A stretch of DNA of 64,000 nt from Tachypleus tridentatus (lineage: Eukaryota; Arthropoda; Merostomata; Xiphosura; Limulidae): positions 25,870,034-25,934,033 of the forward strand of contig NC_134829.1 of assembly GCF_004210375.1 (NCBI RefSeq), written 5' to 3'. This document shows positions 1 through 10,599 of the stretch, one piece after another; the first letter of the stretch is position 1; the number at the start of each line of letters is the position of its first letter. The position numbers and the translations under genes are program-made. The notes below the pieces were generated by a model. That model was given only the letters and a program-made list of their open reading frames with translations. It was not told where the DNA came from and made no database searches.

Positions 1-778
1 CTATTAAGATTAAGAGTACAATACTATTCCCTTTATTTAAGGTTAGTAAGGACTAGATTTTTGTTACTTATTAACTTTCGTTAATCACATGCATTCACGT
101 TTTCACTATCCTTTGTCGACCTGTTCGTATCATCAATTGCTCCTTTATGATACGTTTATAGCACCATTGTTCCTTTGCTGGCTTGTCGTAAAACTATTTA
201 ATTTTTTGTGATCTGCTTGTTGCACAGCTAAACCATTGATGGCCTATTTGCAGCACCAGTGACTCCTTTTATCCTGTTTGTAGAACAATTGGCATTTTAT
301 TGGGTTATTTGTAGCTGCATAAAGCCCTTTGTGATCTGTGTTTATCAATGCTATCCTTTCCTGTTGTTATTTGTAAAACCACCGTCTCCTTATTGGTTTA
401 TATTTTACCACAGTTTCCTTATTGGCTTATATTTTTCAAATTAAATCTTTTTTGAAATATTCTTAGCACCACTAGCCTCTTCTAAACTTGTCGATACACC
501 GCAAGTTTCTTTGTAATTTATTTCAAATACCACTCGCTCTTTCTTGGTCTGTTTGTGGTGCTAAAAATTTCTTGTTGAACTTTGTTGAATATTTCTAACT
601 CCTAGTCGATTACTTTATAGGATGTTTAACGTAAGTAAAGGTAGTTAAAAATAGTTTAGCGTGTTTTTCATTATTTCAATTGTAAGGTGTAGAATTTGTA
701 CCTTTGTTGTATATTTCACAAACTGGATCTCTCTAGAATTCATCAGGTATTTTTTTGTAAATATATTTTTCTTTGTAG
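1..778 (+). other. Last intron (3' part) of chitin-binding gene copy 1
   Basis: The stretch ends in a T-rich tract and AG at 777-778, directly before the open frame of the copy 1 coding exon. Its 3' end resembles the end of the last intron of copy 2 (29379-31357). It contains a degenerate minisatellite (about 100-600) and no SINE. The 5' exons of copy 1 must lie before the window. The intron boundary is inferred from the splice signal and from the alignment with copy 2. Confidence 0.8.
100..600. repeat. Degenerate minisatellite, unit about 40 bp, in the copy 1 intron
   Basis: Loosely repeated phrases such as 'tagcaccattg', 'ctccttattgg' and 'cttgt' recur roughly every 40 bp, much diverged. 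A similar phrase set occurs in the matching intron of copy 2 (about 29640-30020), so the repeat probably predates the gene duplication. It explains the short, low-complexity Phe/Leu/Tyr-rich open frame near 259-444, which is not coding. Confidence 0.55.
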
Positions 779-1267
779 TATAAGAGACGAGCATACGAGC
801 TTCCAGATGGAGCAGAGTTGCTTGTTGGAAACGTTCAAACTACGTTTTCGTGCCCTGGAGATGGTTATTATGCTGACGTAGACAACGACTGTAAAATATT
901 CCACGTTTGTCACACAGTCACTGATAGTAACGGTCGATCTGAGGTTCAGCAGTGGAGTTTCATGTGTGGAAACCTTACGTTTTATAACCAGTTAACTCTA
1001 ACCTGCGGATTTCAAGATGAAGTGATACCGTGTGCTAAAGCTCCAGAATTCTTTTACGTTAATGGTAACATTGGTCTTGAAGACACTTTCTTTCTGACAG
1101 AACAGGACATAGAAAAGGCAGCTTCGATAGCAGGAGGAAGACTTCCTCTGGTCAACAGGAAGTCTCAAATAGATATTTCTTCCCCTGCAGCTCTTCCTCC
1201 AGATTTACGTATTCTTGCAGATCCAGAAGTCGTACTACGTCTCGAGAAAGGACCAGAAAAACGTTAG
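779..1267 (+). CDS. Secreted chitin-binding type-2 (peritrophin-A/CBM14) protein, copy 1, last exon
   Basis: This exon gives 162 residues and then TAG at 1265-1267. It opens right after the acceptor AG at 777-778; no ATG is used here because start and signal peptide lie on upstream exons outside the window. The frame starts Y-K-R-R-A-Y, a dibasic stretch like the one after the signal peptide in copy 2. Six cysteines spaced C-x12-C-x5-C-x18-C-x12-C-x8-C, with aromatics between them (GYYAD, IFHVC), form a peritrophin-A/CBM14 fold, which in this family binds chitin outside the cell (cuticle or gut lining). Related proteins with one domain are sometimes labelled U-scoloptoxin(01)-like in arthropod genomes; nothing here shows a toxin role. 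The C-terminal 30 residues are Leu/Pro-rich and end basic, without the acidic tail of copy 2. The exon is intact, so the gene is probably functional. Confidence 0.88.
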   Translation, partial: YKRRAYELPDGAELLVGNVQTTFSCPGDGYYADVDNDCKIFHVCHTVTDSNGRSEVQQWSFMCGNLTFYNQLTLTCGFQDEVIPCAKAPEFFYVNGNIGLEDTFFLTEQDIEKAASIAGGRLPLVNRKSQIDISSPAALPPDLRILADPEVVLRLEKGPEKR

Positions 1268-1468
1268 AAAGAAAAGCAGACATGGAACAAGAAATATATA
1301 TCACACAAGCTTGATTTCTCTGCTTGGTGGTTTGGGGGAAGGCAAATGTCAATAAATGGGTTTTATTTTTTTAATTAAATTAATCCCGGTTAAAGAGGAA
1401 GCATGCTGACTAACTGGTTTTATTATTATACCCAATAATGTCGACCACGTGCTTGATTATGAATTGTG

Positions 1469-1474
1469 AATAAA
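1469..1474 (+). other. Polyadenylation signal of copy 1
   Basis: AATAAA about 200 bp after the stop, followed by a T-rich stretch. The surrounding block, beginning 'gaagcatgctgactaact' (about 1399-1416), is conserved after copy 2, where AATAAA sits at 32077. That conservation favours this hexamer over the earlier AATAAA near 1350. Confidence 0.6.
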
Positions 1475-1760
1475 TCTTCTTTATTCAGAATAGAAAACTG
1501 AGACCCTAATGTTGCTTTCAGTTGTTACAACATCTTTATAAACGTCAACACTCACTAAAGTTAAGAAATAACAAATATGAAACCTAGAAAGTCAAAAGAA
1601 CATTACAAAGGACTAGGCAACGAGGTCATTTTATAAAACAGCAGTAATTTAATGAAATTTGTCATTTAGTATAAAATAAAACACCAGACTTAATGAATTT
1701 AATTAAATTTTAGAATGTAAAATTATTAATATTCACGTGCAGATAGCTGAGCACATTATC
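1475..1760. other. Duplicated 3' flank shared with copy 2
   Basis: No gene seen. The stretch aligns, with divergence, to about 32083-32420 downstream of copy 2: 'gaaacc', 'aacgaggt' plus 'cattttataaaaca', and 'taaaattattaat' recur in the same order. The duplication that made the two genes therefore reaches about 0.5 kb past the stop codon. Confidence 0.6.
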
Positions 1761-2620
1761 ATAATGTGGCAACCATAGCGGATATAAATTCACGATGGAA
1801 CCACATATATCAGCATTGTTTGGAGGTTCTTCGTAGTGTGGTGATATCGATAACTGATCGCTTCTGGGAAAGGTATATAACGATGCAAAATATTCACACA
1901 CACTCCGGCCATGAAGGTTTGTTCCGATTGGGGATTTAGCCCTGGAAAACAAAGGATTGTGAATCAACTGGGTGGGGGAACTATGACCATCTGAAAAAGT
2001 CTTGCAACTATCAGAACCCTAGCACTGGTAATCTAAAAGCAACGGGTTGTAACAGGTGTGAATCCTTGAATATCTAGGTAGGTGGTAAAAGTCGTTCACG
2101 GGTAATATAATCACGAAGGATCTTCGTCTGGAAAAATGACATAAAACACATGTAGGTAAATGGCGGCTTTTACTACATATCCTATCAATCACCAGACATC
2201 TCAAGAGATAAACTGGTGAAGTTGCTGGACACAAAACCTATGGACTTCTGCACCATCAGATCACTACAAAGAGCGCTGGGAAATCGTGGTTGTCCTCTAC
2301 TAGGTGGGATATGAGAACCACTCAAGGATAAATAGAAATGAATTCTGAACATAACATCGATACAGCAGAGATTTGCAATGGGAACTATGCTACAGATCTA
2401 TTGTCAATACGCACAGTTTCCAGATAGAGCATGAAGCTCCAAAAGCGTTTGAATATAACTTACTAAACCTCTGTGCCCACATAGATAACCTTCCTGATGG
2501 AGGATGCAACAATACCCCATATTGTTTTTGTTATGGTGAATCCTCCGTCAGTACCTTCAACCATGTGTATGTATTCATGAGTGTTTATTATTGCATCTTA
2601 CAACAGTAACATCTTGTAAC
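1761..2620. other. Unassigned region with broken coding-like stretches
   Basis: Richer in G and C than its surroundings, with several stretches of 40-80 codons on the plus strand that look protein-like but are broken by stops and frame changes (for example about 1800-1930 and 2180-2290). I recognise no family. It could be a decayed transposable element or a pseudogene, or simply non-coding DNA. The short open frames on either strand (1710-1967, 2019-2234, 2373-2609) are not supported as genes. Confidence 0.25.
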
Positions 2621-2754
2621 TACACATAATTCAGAATCTTAATATCTTTCATCCCTTCCCCATCTGTAACCTCTTTTAAATATATATCATCTTGAACTCG
2701 TAATGCTACACTCTCCTTGGCTAAATCTTCAAGTTTATAAAATCTTTACTAGCA

Positions 2755-3095
2755 ACATCTAATTACACATGATCTTTGATTTGAAACATCTAATTACATA
2801 TAATCTTTGATTTGAAACATCTAATTACATATGATCTTGGAGTTGAAACATCTAATTACACATTATCTTGGATTTGAAACATCTAAATGCACATGATCTT
2901 TGATTTGAAACATCTAAATACACATGATCTTGGATTTGAAACATTTAATAACTCATGATCTTTGATTTGAAAGATCTAATTATACATGATCTTGGATTTG
3001 AAACATCTAATTACACATTATCTTGGATTTGAAACATCTAATTACACATTATCTTGGATTTGAAACATCTAAATGCATAAGGTCTTGGATTTTTT
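2755..3095. repeat. Minisatellite, 11 units of 31 bp
   Basis: Eleven head-to-tail units starting 'acatctaattacac' and ending 'gatttgaa', each exactly 31 bp where checked (2755, 2786 and so on), with a few substitutions per unit. The last unit ends in T-rich unique sequence. No coding potential. Confidence 0.92.
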
Positions 3096-3377
3096 CCACA
3101 TTCAAAGTTTGTTTTTTCTTCACATATAACCATTGATCATTAATAATATATTCTCCACCTGCACATCTTTAATTTATTAAATACACAAGGAATAATAATA
3201 TTGATTTCTTCCGCGGTTACATTTTTAACCATAAATATATTTATGGATTTTTACATTAGATCTACTGTTTGTTGATGTTTTCTTGCTATTTTTTTGTTTC
3301 TTTTTTATCCTCCACTTTCAACTAGTGGTCACGTGGTTATAAGACACGGCTCATTTTCATTCTCAAACTTTTGATGG

Positions 3378-3654
3378 TTTGTTTTGTTTTTAAATTTCGC
3401 GCAAAGCTACACGAGGGCTATCTGCGCTAGTCGTCCCTAATTTAGCAGTATAAGACTAGAGAGAAGGCAGCTAATCATCGCCACCCAGCGCCAACTCTCG
3501 GGCTACTCTTTTACCAACGAATAGTGGGATTGATCGTAACATTATAACGCCCCCACGACTGAAAAGGCGAGCATGTTTAGTGTGATGGGGATGCGAACCC
3601 GCGAACCTCAGATTACGAGTCGAATGCCTTAACCCACCTGCCATGCTGGGCCTT
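3378..3654 (-). mobile_element. SINE family A (tRNA-Thr-like head), copy 1
   Basis: Full-length minus-strand copy, flanked by a perfect 12-bp target-site duplication AACTTTTGATGG (3366-3377 and 3655-3666). On the minus strand it starts 'ggcccagcatgg' with an A box, then an anticodon-loop-like 'actcgtaatc' (CGT, Thr) and a B box 'gggttcgcatcc'. A body of about 200 bp follows, ending in the conserved 'gtgtagctttgcgcgaa' and an A-rich tail. This copy defines the length of the family (about 270 bp). Confidence 0.93.
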
Positions 3655-3666
3655 AACTTTTGATGG

Positions 3667-4142
3667 ACTATCAGAAGCAGCAATCGTAGGATCGGTTACT
3701 CGAAAACTATTGCAGTTTGGACGATGATCATCATTTGAATTTTAATCATAGCAGTCAAGGGAAATTTGAAATCAAACATTCAGGGAAGACGGGTTTAGAA
3801 AGTAAAGTCAAAGGCTGGTCAGCTCTTTAACCTGTATCAGAATATCGTAACTCGCAAAGTAATATTACAATGAAATCTACGTCACAGCTGGCCATCAGCA
3901 CGCGTTTCGTTTTTTGTTGTTATTCGTCTTACCTGAATGAAAGCATTAAGCATGATTCGGTGCTTCACAAAATGCTTTCACGCGAGGTCTAGAGTAGAGG
4001 AATCCATTTTGAAGATAACCATCTTAAAAAACTTAATTTACAGTGACAACGTGTAAGAGATAGTAACCTGAAACACAGCTTTTGTGGTGTAATATTTTTG
4101 GAGTTTTTCCATACATATAAGATTGTTTATTCACATCCCTAC
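3667..4142. other. No recognisable gene or repeat
   Basis: Unique AT-rich sequence; no open frame of note, no SINE and no tandem repeat recognised on either strand. Confidence 0.5.
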
Positions 4143-4266
4143 CCACAGTGGCTCGGCGGCAAATTAGATGACTTATCAGAGTAAAAATCGGGTTTTTATA
4201 ACCGCAATGGGCACAACACTAATAGCCTACTGTGTAGCCTTGTGCTTAGCATCAAACAAACAAATC
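4143..4266 (+). mobile_element. SINE family C, copy 1
   Basis: Starts 'ccacagtggctcggcgg' (tRNA-like A-box region), has a B-box-like 'cgggtttttataacc', then 'tgggcacaac', 'tagcctactgtgtagcc' and 'ttgtgctta', and ends in (CAAA)n. The 3' end, GTGTAGC-TTGTGC, resembles the end of family A. Diverged copy. Confidence 0.75.
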
Positions 4267-4455
4267 CACAATAGTTGTTTGGATTACCAGGAATAAACGT
4301 AGTTACCAAAAGGTAAACGCATTACCCGAAAGGATTTTAAAACTGGCCTTACTCCGTGTGTGCAATTTTGTAAAACAATGCAATTTCTGGTTTCAATAGA
4401 ACCAGAGAAGAATATATATGCTAAGTTTACTCACTTATTTTTATATTATGTCGAT

Positions 4456-4560
4456 GTCACTATAATGTTTAGTCACACCTTATGACTTTATTACTTCATC
4501 ATAGTTAGTCACTATAATGTATAGTTACACATTATGACTTGATAACTTCATTCTTAGTTT
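4456..4560. repeat. Two-unit tandem duplication, 52 bp
   Basis: 'gtcactataatgt' begins at 4456 and again at 4508; the units differ at several positions. It lies between two family C SINEs in otherwise featureless sequence (4267-4750). Confidence 0.7.
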
Positions 4561-4751
4561 GTCACATCGAAATTCTGAAACCACTTTTCTGTGACATTAA
4601 TTTATACGCAAAACACCTTTATCAGGATATTTAATCTGATGAGGAGACATCACATTGCGGCTAAGAAAGATTAATTTTTTTAGAGTCCCTGATATAAGTA
4701 TTATCCCCCAGAAACAATGTTTCGTCAACTCAGTCGTTATTTACTATGAAA

Positions 4752-4869
4752 CTTCCCCAATGGCTCAACGACAAAACTGCAGGCTTACGACCTTATATAT
4801 AGGGTTTCGATACCCGTGAATGGCAAAACAGTTTCCCATTGTGTACGTTTGACCTTAACAACAAACAAT
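4752..4869 (+). mobile_element. SINE family C, copy 2 (diverged)
   Basis: Head 'ccccaatggctcaacg', B-box-like 'gggtttcgatacc', then 'tgaatggcaaaac', 'cccattgtgta' and a CAA-rich end. More substitutions than the copy at 21028. Confidence 0.7.
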
Positions 4870-4872
4870 CCA

Positions 4873-5550
4873 CTATAAAGTATGCGCTTTGTGTACCGTG
4901 TTAATCACTGTTCAATATTAAACACGCCTTTTTTCACTGGGTTGTTGGTGTTGGTTTTGTTATTTGGCTTATCTGCCATATATATATATATGTGTGTATT
5001 TAATAACCGTAAAACATGCATTTTGTGTACAATATCATACAATATAATACAATACGCGTTTCACTTGCGGTCTTTATCGTTATTCTTTATGAAACTTTTT
5101 TGGTTTGCTGGGTTTATTGCTATCCGCATAATAAAACACGCGTTTTTCTTAACTGGTTTCATTGTAACTATACGTTTATAAAAACAACTACAGAATCTGC
5201 CTTTTGATAATACTTTTCTTTGAATTCTGAACGCTCGGAAATATATCGAATAGTTTATATTCATTTAACTTTGGAGCACGTTTCAAGGCGTGTGTTTGAA
5301 TTATAATTCTAACACTAGGTGACATCTGGTGTTAAAGTTATTAACCATGTAGAAACAGCTTAAAATGAATTATGACTAGTACAAAATTAGTAGCCAAAGA
5401 CTTCAACTTTAACATTGATTTATGAGTCGAAGCCTTGGTCTTTGTAGCTGTATAAAGATATGAATATCTTATAGAATCTGATGTTTAAAATATTTAAAAT
5501 CATATAGTATGTTTGTTTAAAATTAATGACAAAGAAACATAACTAGTTCT
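4873..5550. other. AT-rich stretch without a supported gene
   Basis: Overlapping short open frames on both strands (4882-5264) translate to low-complexity hydrophobic peptides and include a (TA)n tract near 4979-4993. No domain, splice signal or conservation is visible. I regard the frames as chance. Confidence 0.45.
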
Positions 5551-5622
5551 CTGTGGTTTGTTCACAACGGGTATCGAAACTCACATTCTAGCGTTGTAAG
5601 TCTAAAGACATACCGGTGTGGT
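5551..5622 (-). mobile_element. SINE family C fragment
   Basis: Minus strand; contains the B-box-like reverse complement 'gggtatcgaaactc' and 'tagcgttgtaagtc' from the head. The 3' part is short or diverged. Confidence 0.6.
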
Positions 5623-5862
5623 AGGAAAATAGGAGGCATACAATATAATAATAGGTATTATATAGAGAAATCAAAATACGGTAATGAATATTATATGAAA
5701 AATAAAATGTTCAGATTTCAAATAATATATCGTGAGGAACCACGGAAAAAGTTAAATATTTATTTTTACTTTGATACCACGACAAATGATGTTTTTAATA
5801 TCTTTAATAAACTATGTCCACGAAACACTGAATACGTTGTTTTGGTTAATACCTACTGGTGA

Positions 5863-5972
5863 CCCAGCGGTATGTCTCTGGATTTACAACGCTAAAATCA
5901 GGGGTTCGATTCCCCGCGGTGGGCTGAGCAGATATCCTTTGTGGCTTTGCTAAAGAAAACACACACAAACAC
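5863..5972 (+). mobile_element. SINE family B, copy 1
   Basis: About 110 bp, flanked by a perfect 12-bp target-site duplication ACCTACTGGTGA (5851-5862 and 5973-5984). The tRNA-like head 'cagcggtatgtctctgg' is followed by 'cgctaaaatcaggggttc' (B box), a 'gggctgagcagatat' segment, 'tgtggctttgct' and an ACACAC tail. The tRNA isotype cannot be assigned. Confidence 0.92.
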
Positions 5973-6340
5973 ACCTACTGGTGATCAACTGTCTTGCTTG
6001 GGTGACGATAGGTTCTTTGATTTTTCTTCGTTTTTTCCTCTATTTTTTGCATTTTTTCAAATATATTATATACATTTATGTACATTAATTAATGTTAAAC
6101 GTTATAGTCGATGTCTTTGTAGCTGTTTTTCAATGACTGTTTGGTATTCTTTGAACCTTACCTGTAACGGGTGTTATATGTCTTCCAAAGTATTGTATAT
6201 TACCCTCAAACTGAGTGCTATAACTTTAGTTATAGGGACTCTACTCTCGTAAGAAAGCGGCATTTTTAGTGTAGGAAGACTTATGATGATGATGACGTTG
6301 AGTTTATTATTTTTTCTTAATCGTCTTCCTTCGAGGTAAG

Positions 6341-6620
6341 GCCCAGCATGATTAGGTGGTTAAGGCACTCGACTCGTAATCCGTGGGTAGCGGGTTCGAA
6401 TCCCCCTCACACCAAACATGCTTGCCGTTTCAGCCGTGGGGGCGTTATAATGTTACGGTCAATCCCACTTTTCGTTGGTAAAATAGTAGCTAAAGAGTTC
6501 GCCGTGGGTGGTGATGGCTAGCTATCTTTCCTCTAATCTTACACTGCTAACTTAGGGACGGATAGCGTAAATAGCTCTCGTGTAGCTTTGCGCGAATTTC
6601 AAAAACAAACAAACAAACAA
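6341..6620 (+). mobile_element. SINE family A, copy 2
   Basis: Full-length plus-strand copy with the Thr-like 'actcgtaatcc' loop, B box 'gggttcgaatcc', the conserved body and a (CAAA)n tail. It is flanked by an imperfect duplication, 'tccttcgaggtaag' at 6327-6340 against 'tcctccgaggttag' at 6621-6634. It lies just beyond the 3' end of the visible Penelope-like remnant. Confidence 0.92.
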
Positions 6621-6774
6621 TCCTCCGAGGTTAGGTATGTAAGCAGAAGAGTTTCTTTCTTTCTTTAGCGACTTTCAGGTTGTTATTTATTTACAGCTGA
6701 GACAAGGTGATTATACAACACGCAGTGAATTTTTTTCTTGTGATAGCTGTTAGTCTTAAGAATACTTATCAGAA

Positions 6775-7640
6775 TGTTTAAGTTTAAGGTAGAGAGAAGT
6801 ATATACACTCGTAACTCTAGACTTAAGTGTTTCAATAATTCCGATCTTGGCATAAATTGTATGGCGTAATGTATAACGAAAATTTAGAAAGTTATTTGTT
6901 TGAATTTCTTTCCAATAAACAGTAAAAGTTAGTTGTTTCTTTACGTTCGTGTGTTTCTGACGAACGGAACAGTGTCATAGATTCCAAGTTCCATGAATAT
7001 TGTTCATGCTGTCAAATTGCCATTTCACATGAGCAAGAAAAGTTCCGGGTTCTTTTTCTTTGTGGCTCTATAAAACACATGTTTCGTCGACGTAGCTCAC
7101 CCATATATAATTATGGTTGAAAAAGATATGGTGTCAAACAAATGTGTTCGAATTGCTGGATGAATATATTTGCTACTATAAGTGATAAAGTATTGGTGTA
7201 TGGTCTACCATTCTGTAAAATTGACAATTCCAGTGGAATTCTTTGGCATCGAGACAAGTTCGTAATAAATTCGTGGTATTTGGGATACTGGTGGACGTTC
7301 TTGATGGAAGTGAGAGGTCATCACTCAGTGGCTTGTGTATTATTTTCATGGTGTTATTGTCAGATATTTTGCAGAAGTGAAACTATGTCCCGGTCAAACA
7401 TAATATTGTTTGTGGATATTACTTGTTCAGAAATTTGGTCAAACAATTTTCCCGAGTTTGTAATTGATTGTTCTGAATCTAATATTAGTGATTTTACTAT
7501 TCTAGTAGACATTTGTCTATTTAGTAAGCTGGTGAACCTACGTAAGATACAATAGGTCGTATAGATGCATTAGGTTCAGGTTCATCTGCATACTATATAC
7601 CAATGGCCCCTGTCTTTCTGCAAACTACTGATCACCTTAC
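6775..7640 (-). mobile_element. Penelope-like element, decayed reverse transcriptase
   Basis: Reading the minus strand from 7640 down, and allowing frameshifts and stops, the motifs of a Penelope-like (PLE) reverse transcriptase appear in order: RPIVSYVGSPAY (7524-7559); NS followed by KLFDQI (about 7417-7458); FDRDIVSL, in place of SFDVVSLF (7375-7398); LRTCLDAKEFHWN followed by QFY (7215-7270); VANIFIQQFE (7141-7176); the catalytic box YVDD as YVDE (7083-7094); TVPFVRNT, matching the PFLD region (6950-6977); LTFTVYWKE, matching the VYRKPT region (6906-6933); and a K-IGIIETLKSR segment (6812-6859). In this family the RT primes from target DNA. The altered YVDD and several breaks show that it is dead. 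No GIY-YIG endonuclease was found downstream. The 137-codon open frame on the plus strand (7142-7555) is its antisense shadow. Confidence 0.82.
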
Positions 7641-7774
7641 ACCCTCTTCGTTCAAGTTGCTTTGAGGTTCATCGTGATGACTTCACAGTTTCTCGAATTT
7701 GGAAGCACAATCATTAGTTGTTCTGAGATTTAAGATGTTAGCGAAATTTTGACAGCAAGCAAATATGTCATTAT

Positions 7775-8044
7775 TTTTGGATTTCACACAAAGCTACACG
7801 AGGGCTATCTGCGCTATCCGTCCCTAATTTAGTAGTGTAAGACTAGAGAGAAGGCACCTAGTCATTACCACTCACCGCCAACTCTTGGGCTACTCTTTTA
7901 CCAACAAATAGTGGGATTGACCGTAACTTTTTAATGCCCCCCCACGGCTGAAAGGACGAGCATATTCGGTGTGACGGGGATTCAAACCCCCGACCCTCGG
8001 ATTACGAGTCGAGTGCCTTAACCACCTGGCCATGCCGGGCCGTA
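7775..8044 (-). mobile_element. SINE family A, copy 3
   Basis: Minus-strand copy from 'atttcacacaaagctacacg' (3' end) to 'ggccatgccgggcc' (5' end). Imperfect flanking duplication 'atatgtcattat' (7763-7774) and 'agatgtcactat' (8045-8056). Confidence 0.92.
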
Positions 8045-8124
8045 AGATGTCACTATATAATATTCGTTTCACTGTAGGAACAAAGTTAAACCTAAGAGAT
8101 GGAATTCTGATTTCATTATAATTA

Positions 8125-8394
8125 GGGCCCGGCATGGCCAAGCGTGCGACTTGTAATCTGAGGGTCGCGGGTTCGCATCCCCGTCGCGCCAAACATGCTC
8201 GCCCTTTCAGCCGTGGGGGCGTTATAATGTGACGGTCAATCCCACTATTCGTTAGTAAAAGAGTAGCCCAAGAGTTGGCGGTGGGTGGTGATGACTAGCT
8301 GCCTTCCCTCTAGTCTTACACTGCTAAATTAGGGACGGCTAGCACAAATAGCCCTTGAGTAGCTTTGTGCGAAATTCAAAAACAAACAAACAAA
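8125..8394 (+). mobile_element. SINE family A, copy 4 (GC-rich-head subfamily)
   Basis: Plus-strand copy flanked by a perfect 13-bp duplication TTCATTATAATTA (8112-8124 and 8395-8407). The head carries 'ggccaagcgtgcgac' and ends 'ccccgtcgcgcc', as in the subfamily at 15595, 17778 and 22221, but with a short internal deletion. Confidence 0.94.
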
Positions 8395-8407
8395 TTCATT
8401 ATAATTA

Positions 8408-8934
8408 ATATGTTTGTTACTTAAGTTTTAAAGTTGTATGTTTATCTACCTCTATATGTTATACTTGTCACAACTACAGGGAAATAAAAGGTTCTAAAAC
8501 TTGCTACTTTGTGCTTAATCTCGTAATATTCGCGATCAGCACTGATTCTGATAATTCTCGTGATATCCCTGTGATCTCTAACGGTTACAATATAAGTAAT
8601 TGTATCACGTTTTGCTATTGGTCGTGAAGAGAAAAATAACTTGTTCTATATGATGTAAAATAGATTGTGTATATTTATGTACAATATGATAGGTTCTTCG
8701 GATATGCGGCATCTCATAAGAGATGTTATGGAATTTTTAATTCTAAATAATTTAACAATAGACGACTTTTGCGTTAATTGGGTAGTTTCGTTATTGGCAA
8801 TCTGTAATAGTGATTTAGATATGAGTCACAAATATTTAGGATGATGAATCACTTTATCCTCTTCTTCATTCGACCTTAACCCCCATCTCGTTCTGGGATT
8901 GGTTGCTTGAGCAATCTGTATTTAGTAAAGAATT
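8408..8934. other. No recognisable gene or repeat
   Basis: AT-rich unique sequence. No convincing coding region or known element seen. Confidence 0.45.
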
Positions 8935-9050
8935 TTAGCCCTCAAGGTGTCTGACTCTGACAGCAGCCCTAAAGGACGAATATATTTGTGAAGGGGATAG
9001 AAACAGGTTGCGAGTCGAGCGCCCTAATCACCAGGCTATGGCAAACCAAT
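8935..9050 (-). mobile_element. SINE family A, old diverged fragment
   Basis: Minus strand; recognisable by 'cagccctaaaggacgaat', 'gttgcgagtcgagcg' and 'ccctaatcaccaggc', which match the family head and centre with many changes. Body and tail are mostly lost. Confidence 0.5.
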
Positions 9051-9272
9051 AAATCACTTTGTATAGCAACTTAATAGCTGTAACATATCTTTCGAAATAC
9101 AGCATGATTGAAAGACATGAAGACCTTCCAATACTCTTAAAGCAAAGAAATATTAAATTAAGATACTGTTTTTTAGTTTTGTCGCCATTTTTTTTTAGTA
9201 TTGGAGCTACTTCAGGTAGGTACGGATAAGATAATTAGCACTACAGAACAATGGAGATATTCCATATTGGAA

Positions 9273-9537
9273 GGCCCGGCATGGCCAGGTGGATAATGCA
9301 CTCGACTCGTAATCAGAGGGTCGCAGGTCCGAATCCCTGTCACACCAATGTGCTCGCTCTTTCAGCCGTGGGGGCGAGATAATGTTACAGTCGATCTCAT
9401 TTGTAAAAGAGTAGCCCAAGAGTTGGAGGTGGGTGGTGATGACTAGCTGTCTTCCCTCTAGTCTTACACTGCTAAATTAGGGATGGCTAGCGCAGATAGT
9501 CATCTTGTAGTTTTACGTTAAATTAAAAAACAAACAC
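9273..9537 (+). mobile_element. SINE family A, copy 5
   Basis: Plus-strand, full-length but diverged: 'ggcccggcatggccaggtgg', 'actcgtaatcaga', 'ggtccgaatccc' and a body reaching 'aaaaaacaaacac'. Target-site duplication unclear. The short minus-strand open frame at 9207-9419 is a shadow of this element. Confidence 0.9.
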
Positions 9538-10292
9538 ATATATATTGTGGGGAAAAAACTGTTACTTCTCAACCTTCTACAATTCTAAAAAAAAGAATGT
9601 ATCTTTTCTCAAATATATTTAGTAAGGTTTTGCATCATAGCAGTCACTCTAAAGAAGGCTTATGTTATTTTTTTTAAACTATGTTTCTGTCATTATTACT
9701 TCTTGGGAATACGAGGGCAGAGAGATTTATACAAGTTGATACAATCCAAAGCTTATTATCCATGAATAGGAATGGTAGGTGATATAGATAAACATTCTTC
9801 TGCACGCCCATCAGCCACAGAAGTTTAAATAAATTATGTAAGAACCAACCAGTTTTGTAAAGACTCCAGTTTCATTTATTGGTAAAATAGATATTCGTTT
9901 TCTTGTTTCATACCCGTGACCTGTAAGACATCAGTGTGCCTGAACACTAAATGTAAATATTATTGACTATATTATTGTTGAACTTTAGCTATAAATAGCT
10001 GATTAATGCTTTTGAGAAATCCTAAGCATCTGCTATGCGCTTTTAAAATAGTTTAAAAATTCACAAGACAATATAAAAAAAATATCACATCATTTCCAAA
10101 CTTTATGCGCATTCGAAATTCATGTACACAATGTACACAACCTTTAGACATACAAACATACACAGAACAAGTAATCTTACTCTTCACGTTACTTGTTCTA
10201 CTAATTCCTCATTTAAGTTCACAGAATGCCCTCTCGATATTTTTCTTTTTATGTTGTCTTATTTCGATTGGAGAAAAATAAACAATGTGTTA
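9538..10292. other. No recognisable gene or repeat
   Basis: Unique AT-rich sequence between two family A SINEs; nothing supported on either strand. Confidence 0.45.
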
Positions 10293-10304
10293 AGTTAGAA
10301 AAGG

Positions 10305-10587
10305 ACCGGCATGGCCAGGTGGTTAAGGCAATCGTCTCCTAATCTGAGGGTCGCGGGTTCAAATCCTCCTCACACCAAATATACTCGTCCTTTCAGCCGT
10401 GGGGGCGTTATAAGTGATGGTCAATCTCACTATTCCTTGGTAAAAGAGTAGCCCGGAAGCTTATAGTGGGTGATGATGACTAGCTGCTTTCCCTCTAGTC
10501 TCTCACTGCTAAATTAGAGACGGCTAGCGCAGATAGCTCTCGAGTAGCTTTGCGCGAAATTCAAAACCAAACAAATAAAAACCAACG
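10305..10587 (+). mobile_element. SINE family A, copy 6
   Basis: Plus-strand copy flanked by a perfect 12-bp duplication AGTTAGAAAAGG (10293-10304 and 10588-10599). The loop position reads 'tctcctaatc' instead of 'actcgtaatc', so the Thr-like anticodon is mutated. Confidence 0.94.
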
Positions 10588-10599
10588 AGTTAGAAAAGG

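Noticed and set aside
818-820. Start of copy 1 at the internal TTG or another codon inside the last exon
   Set aside because: The frame is open back to the acceptor at 778, and copy 2 shows that start and signal peptide lie on upstream exons.
4882-5264. Overlapping short open frames on both strands
   Set aside because: Low-complexity hydrophobic translations from T-rich DNA, with no splice or homology support.
7142-7555. 137-codon plus-strand open frame as a gene
   Set aside because: It is antisense to a Penelope-like reverse transcriptase remnant on the minus strand.
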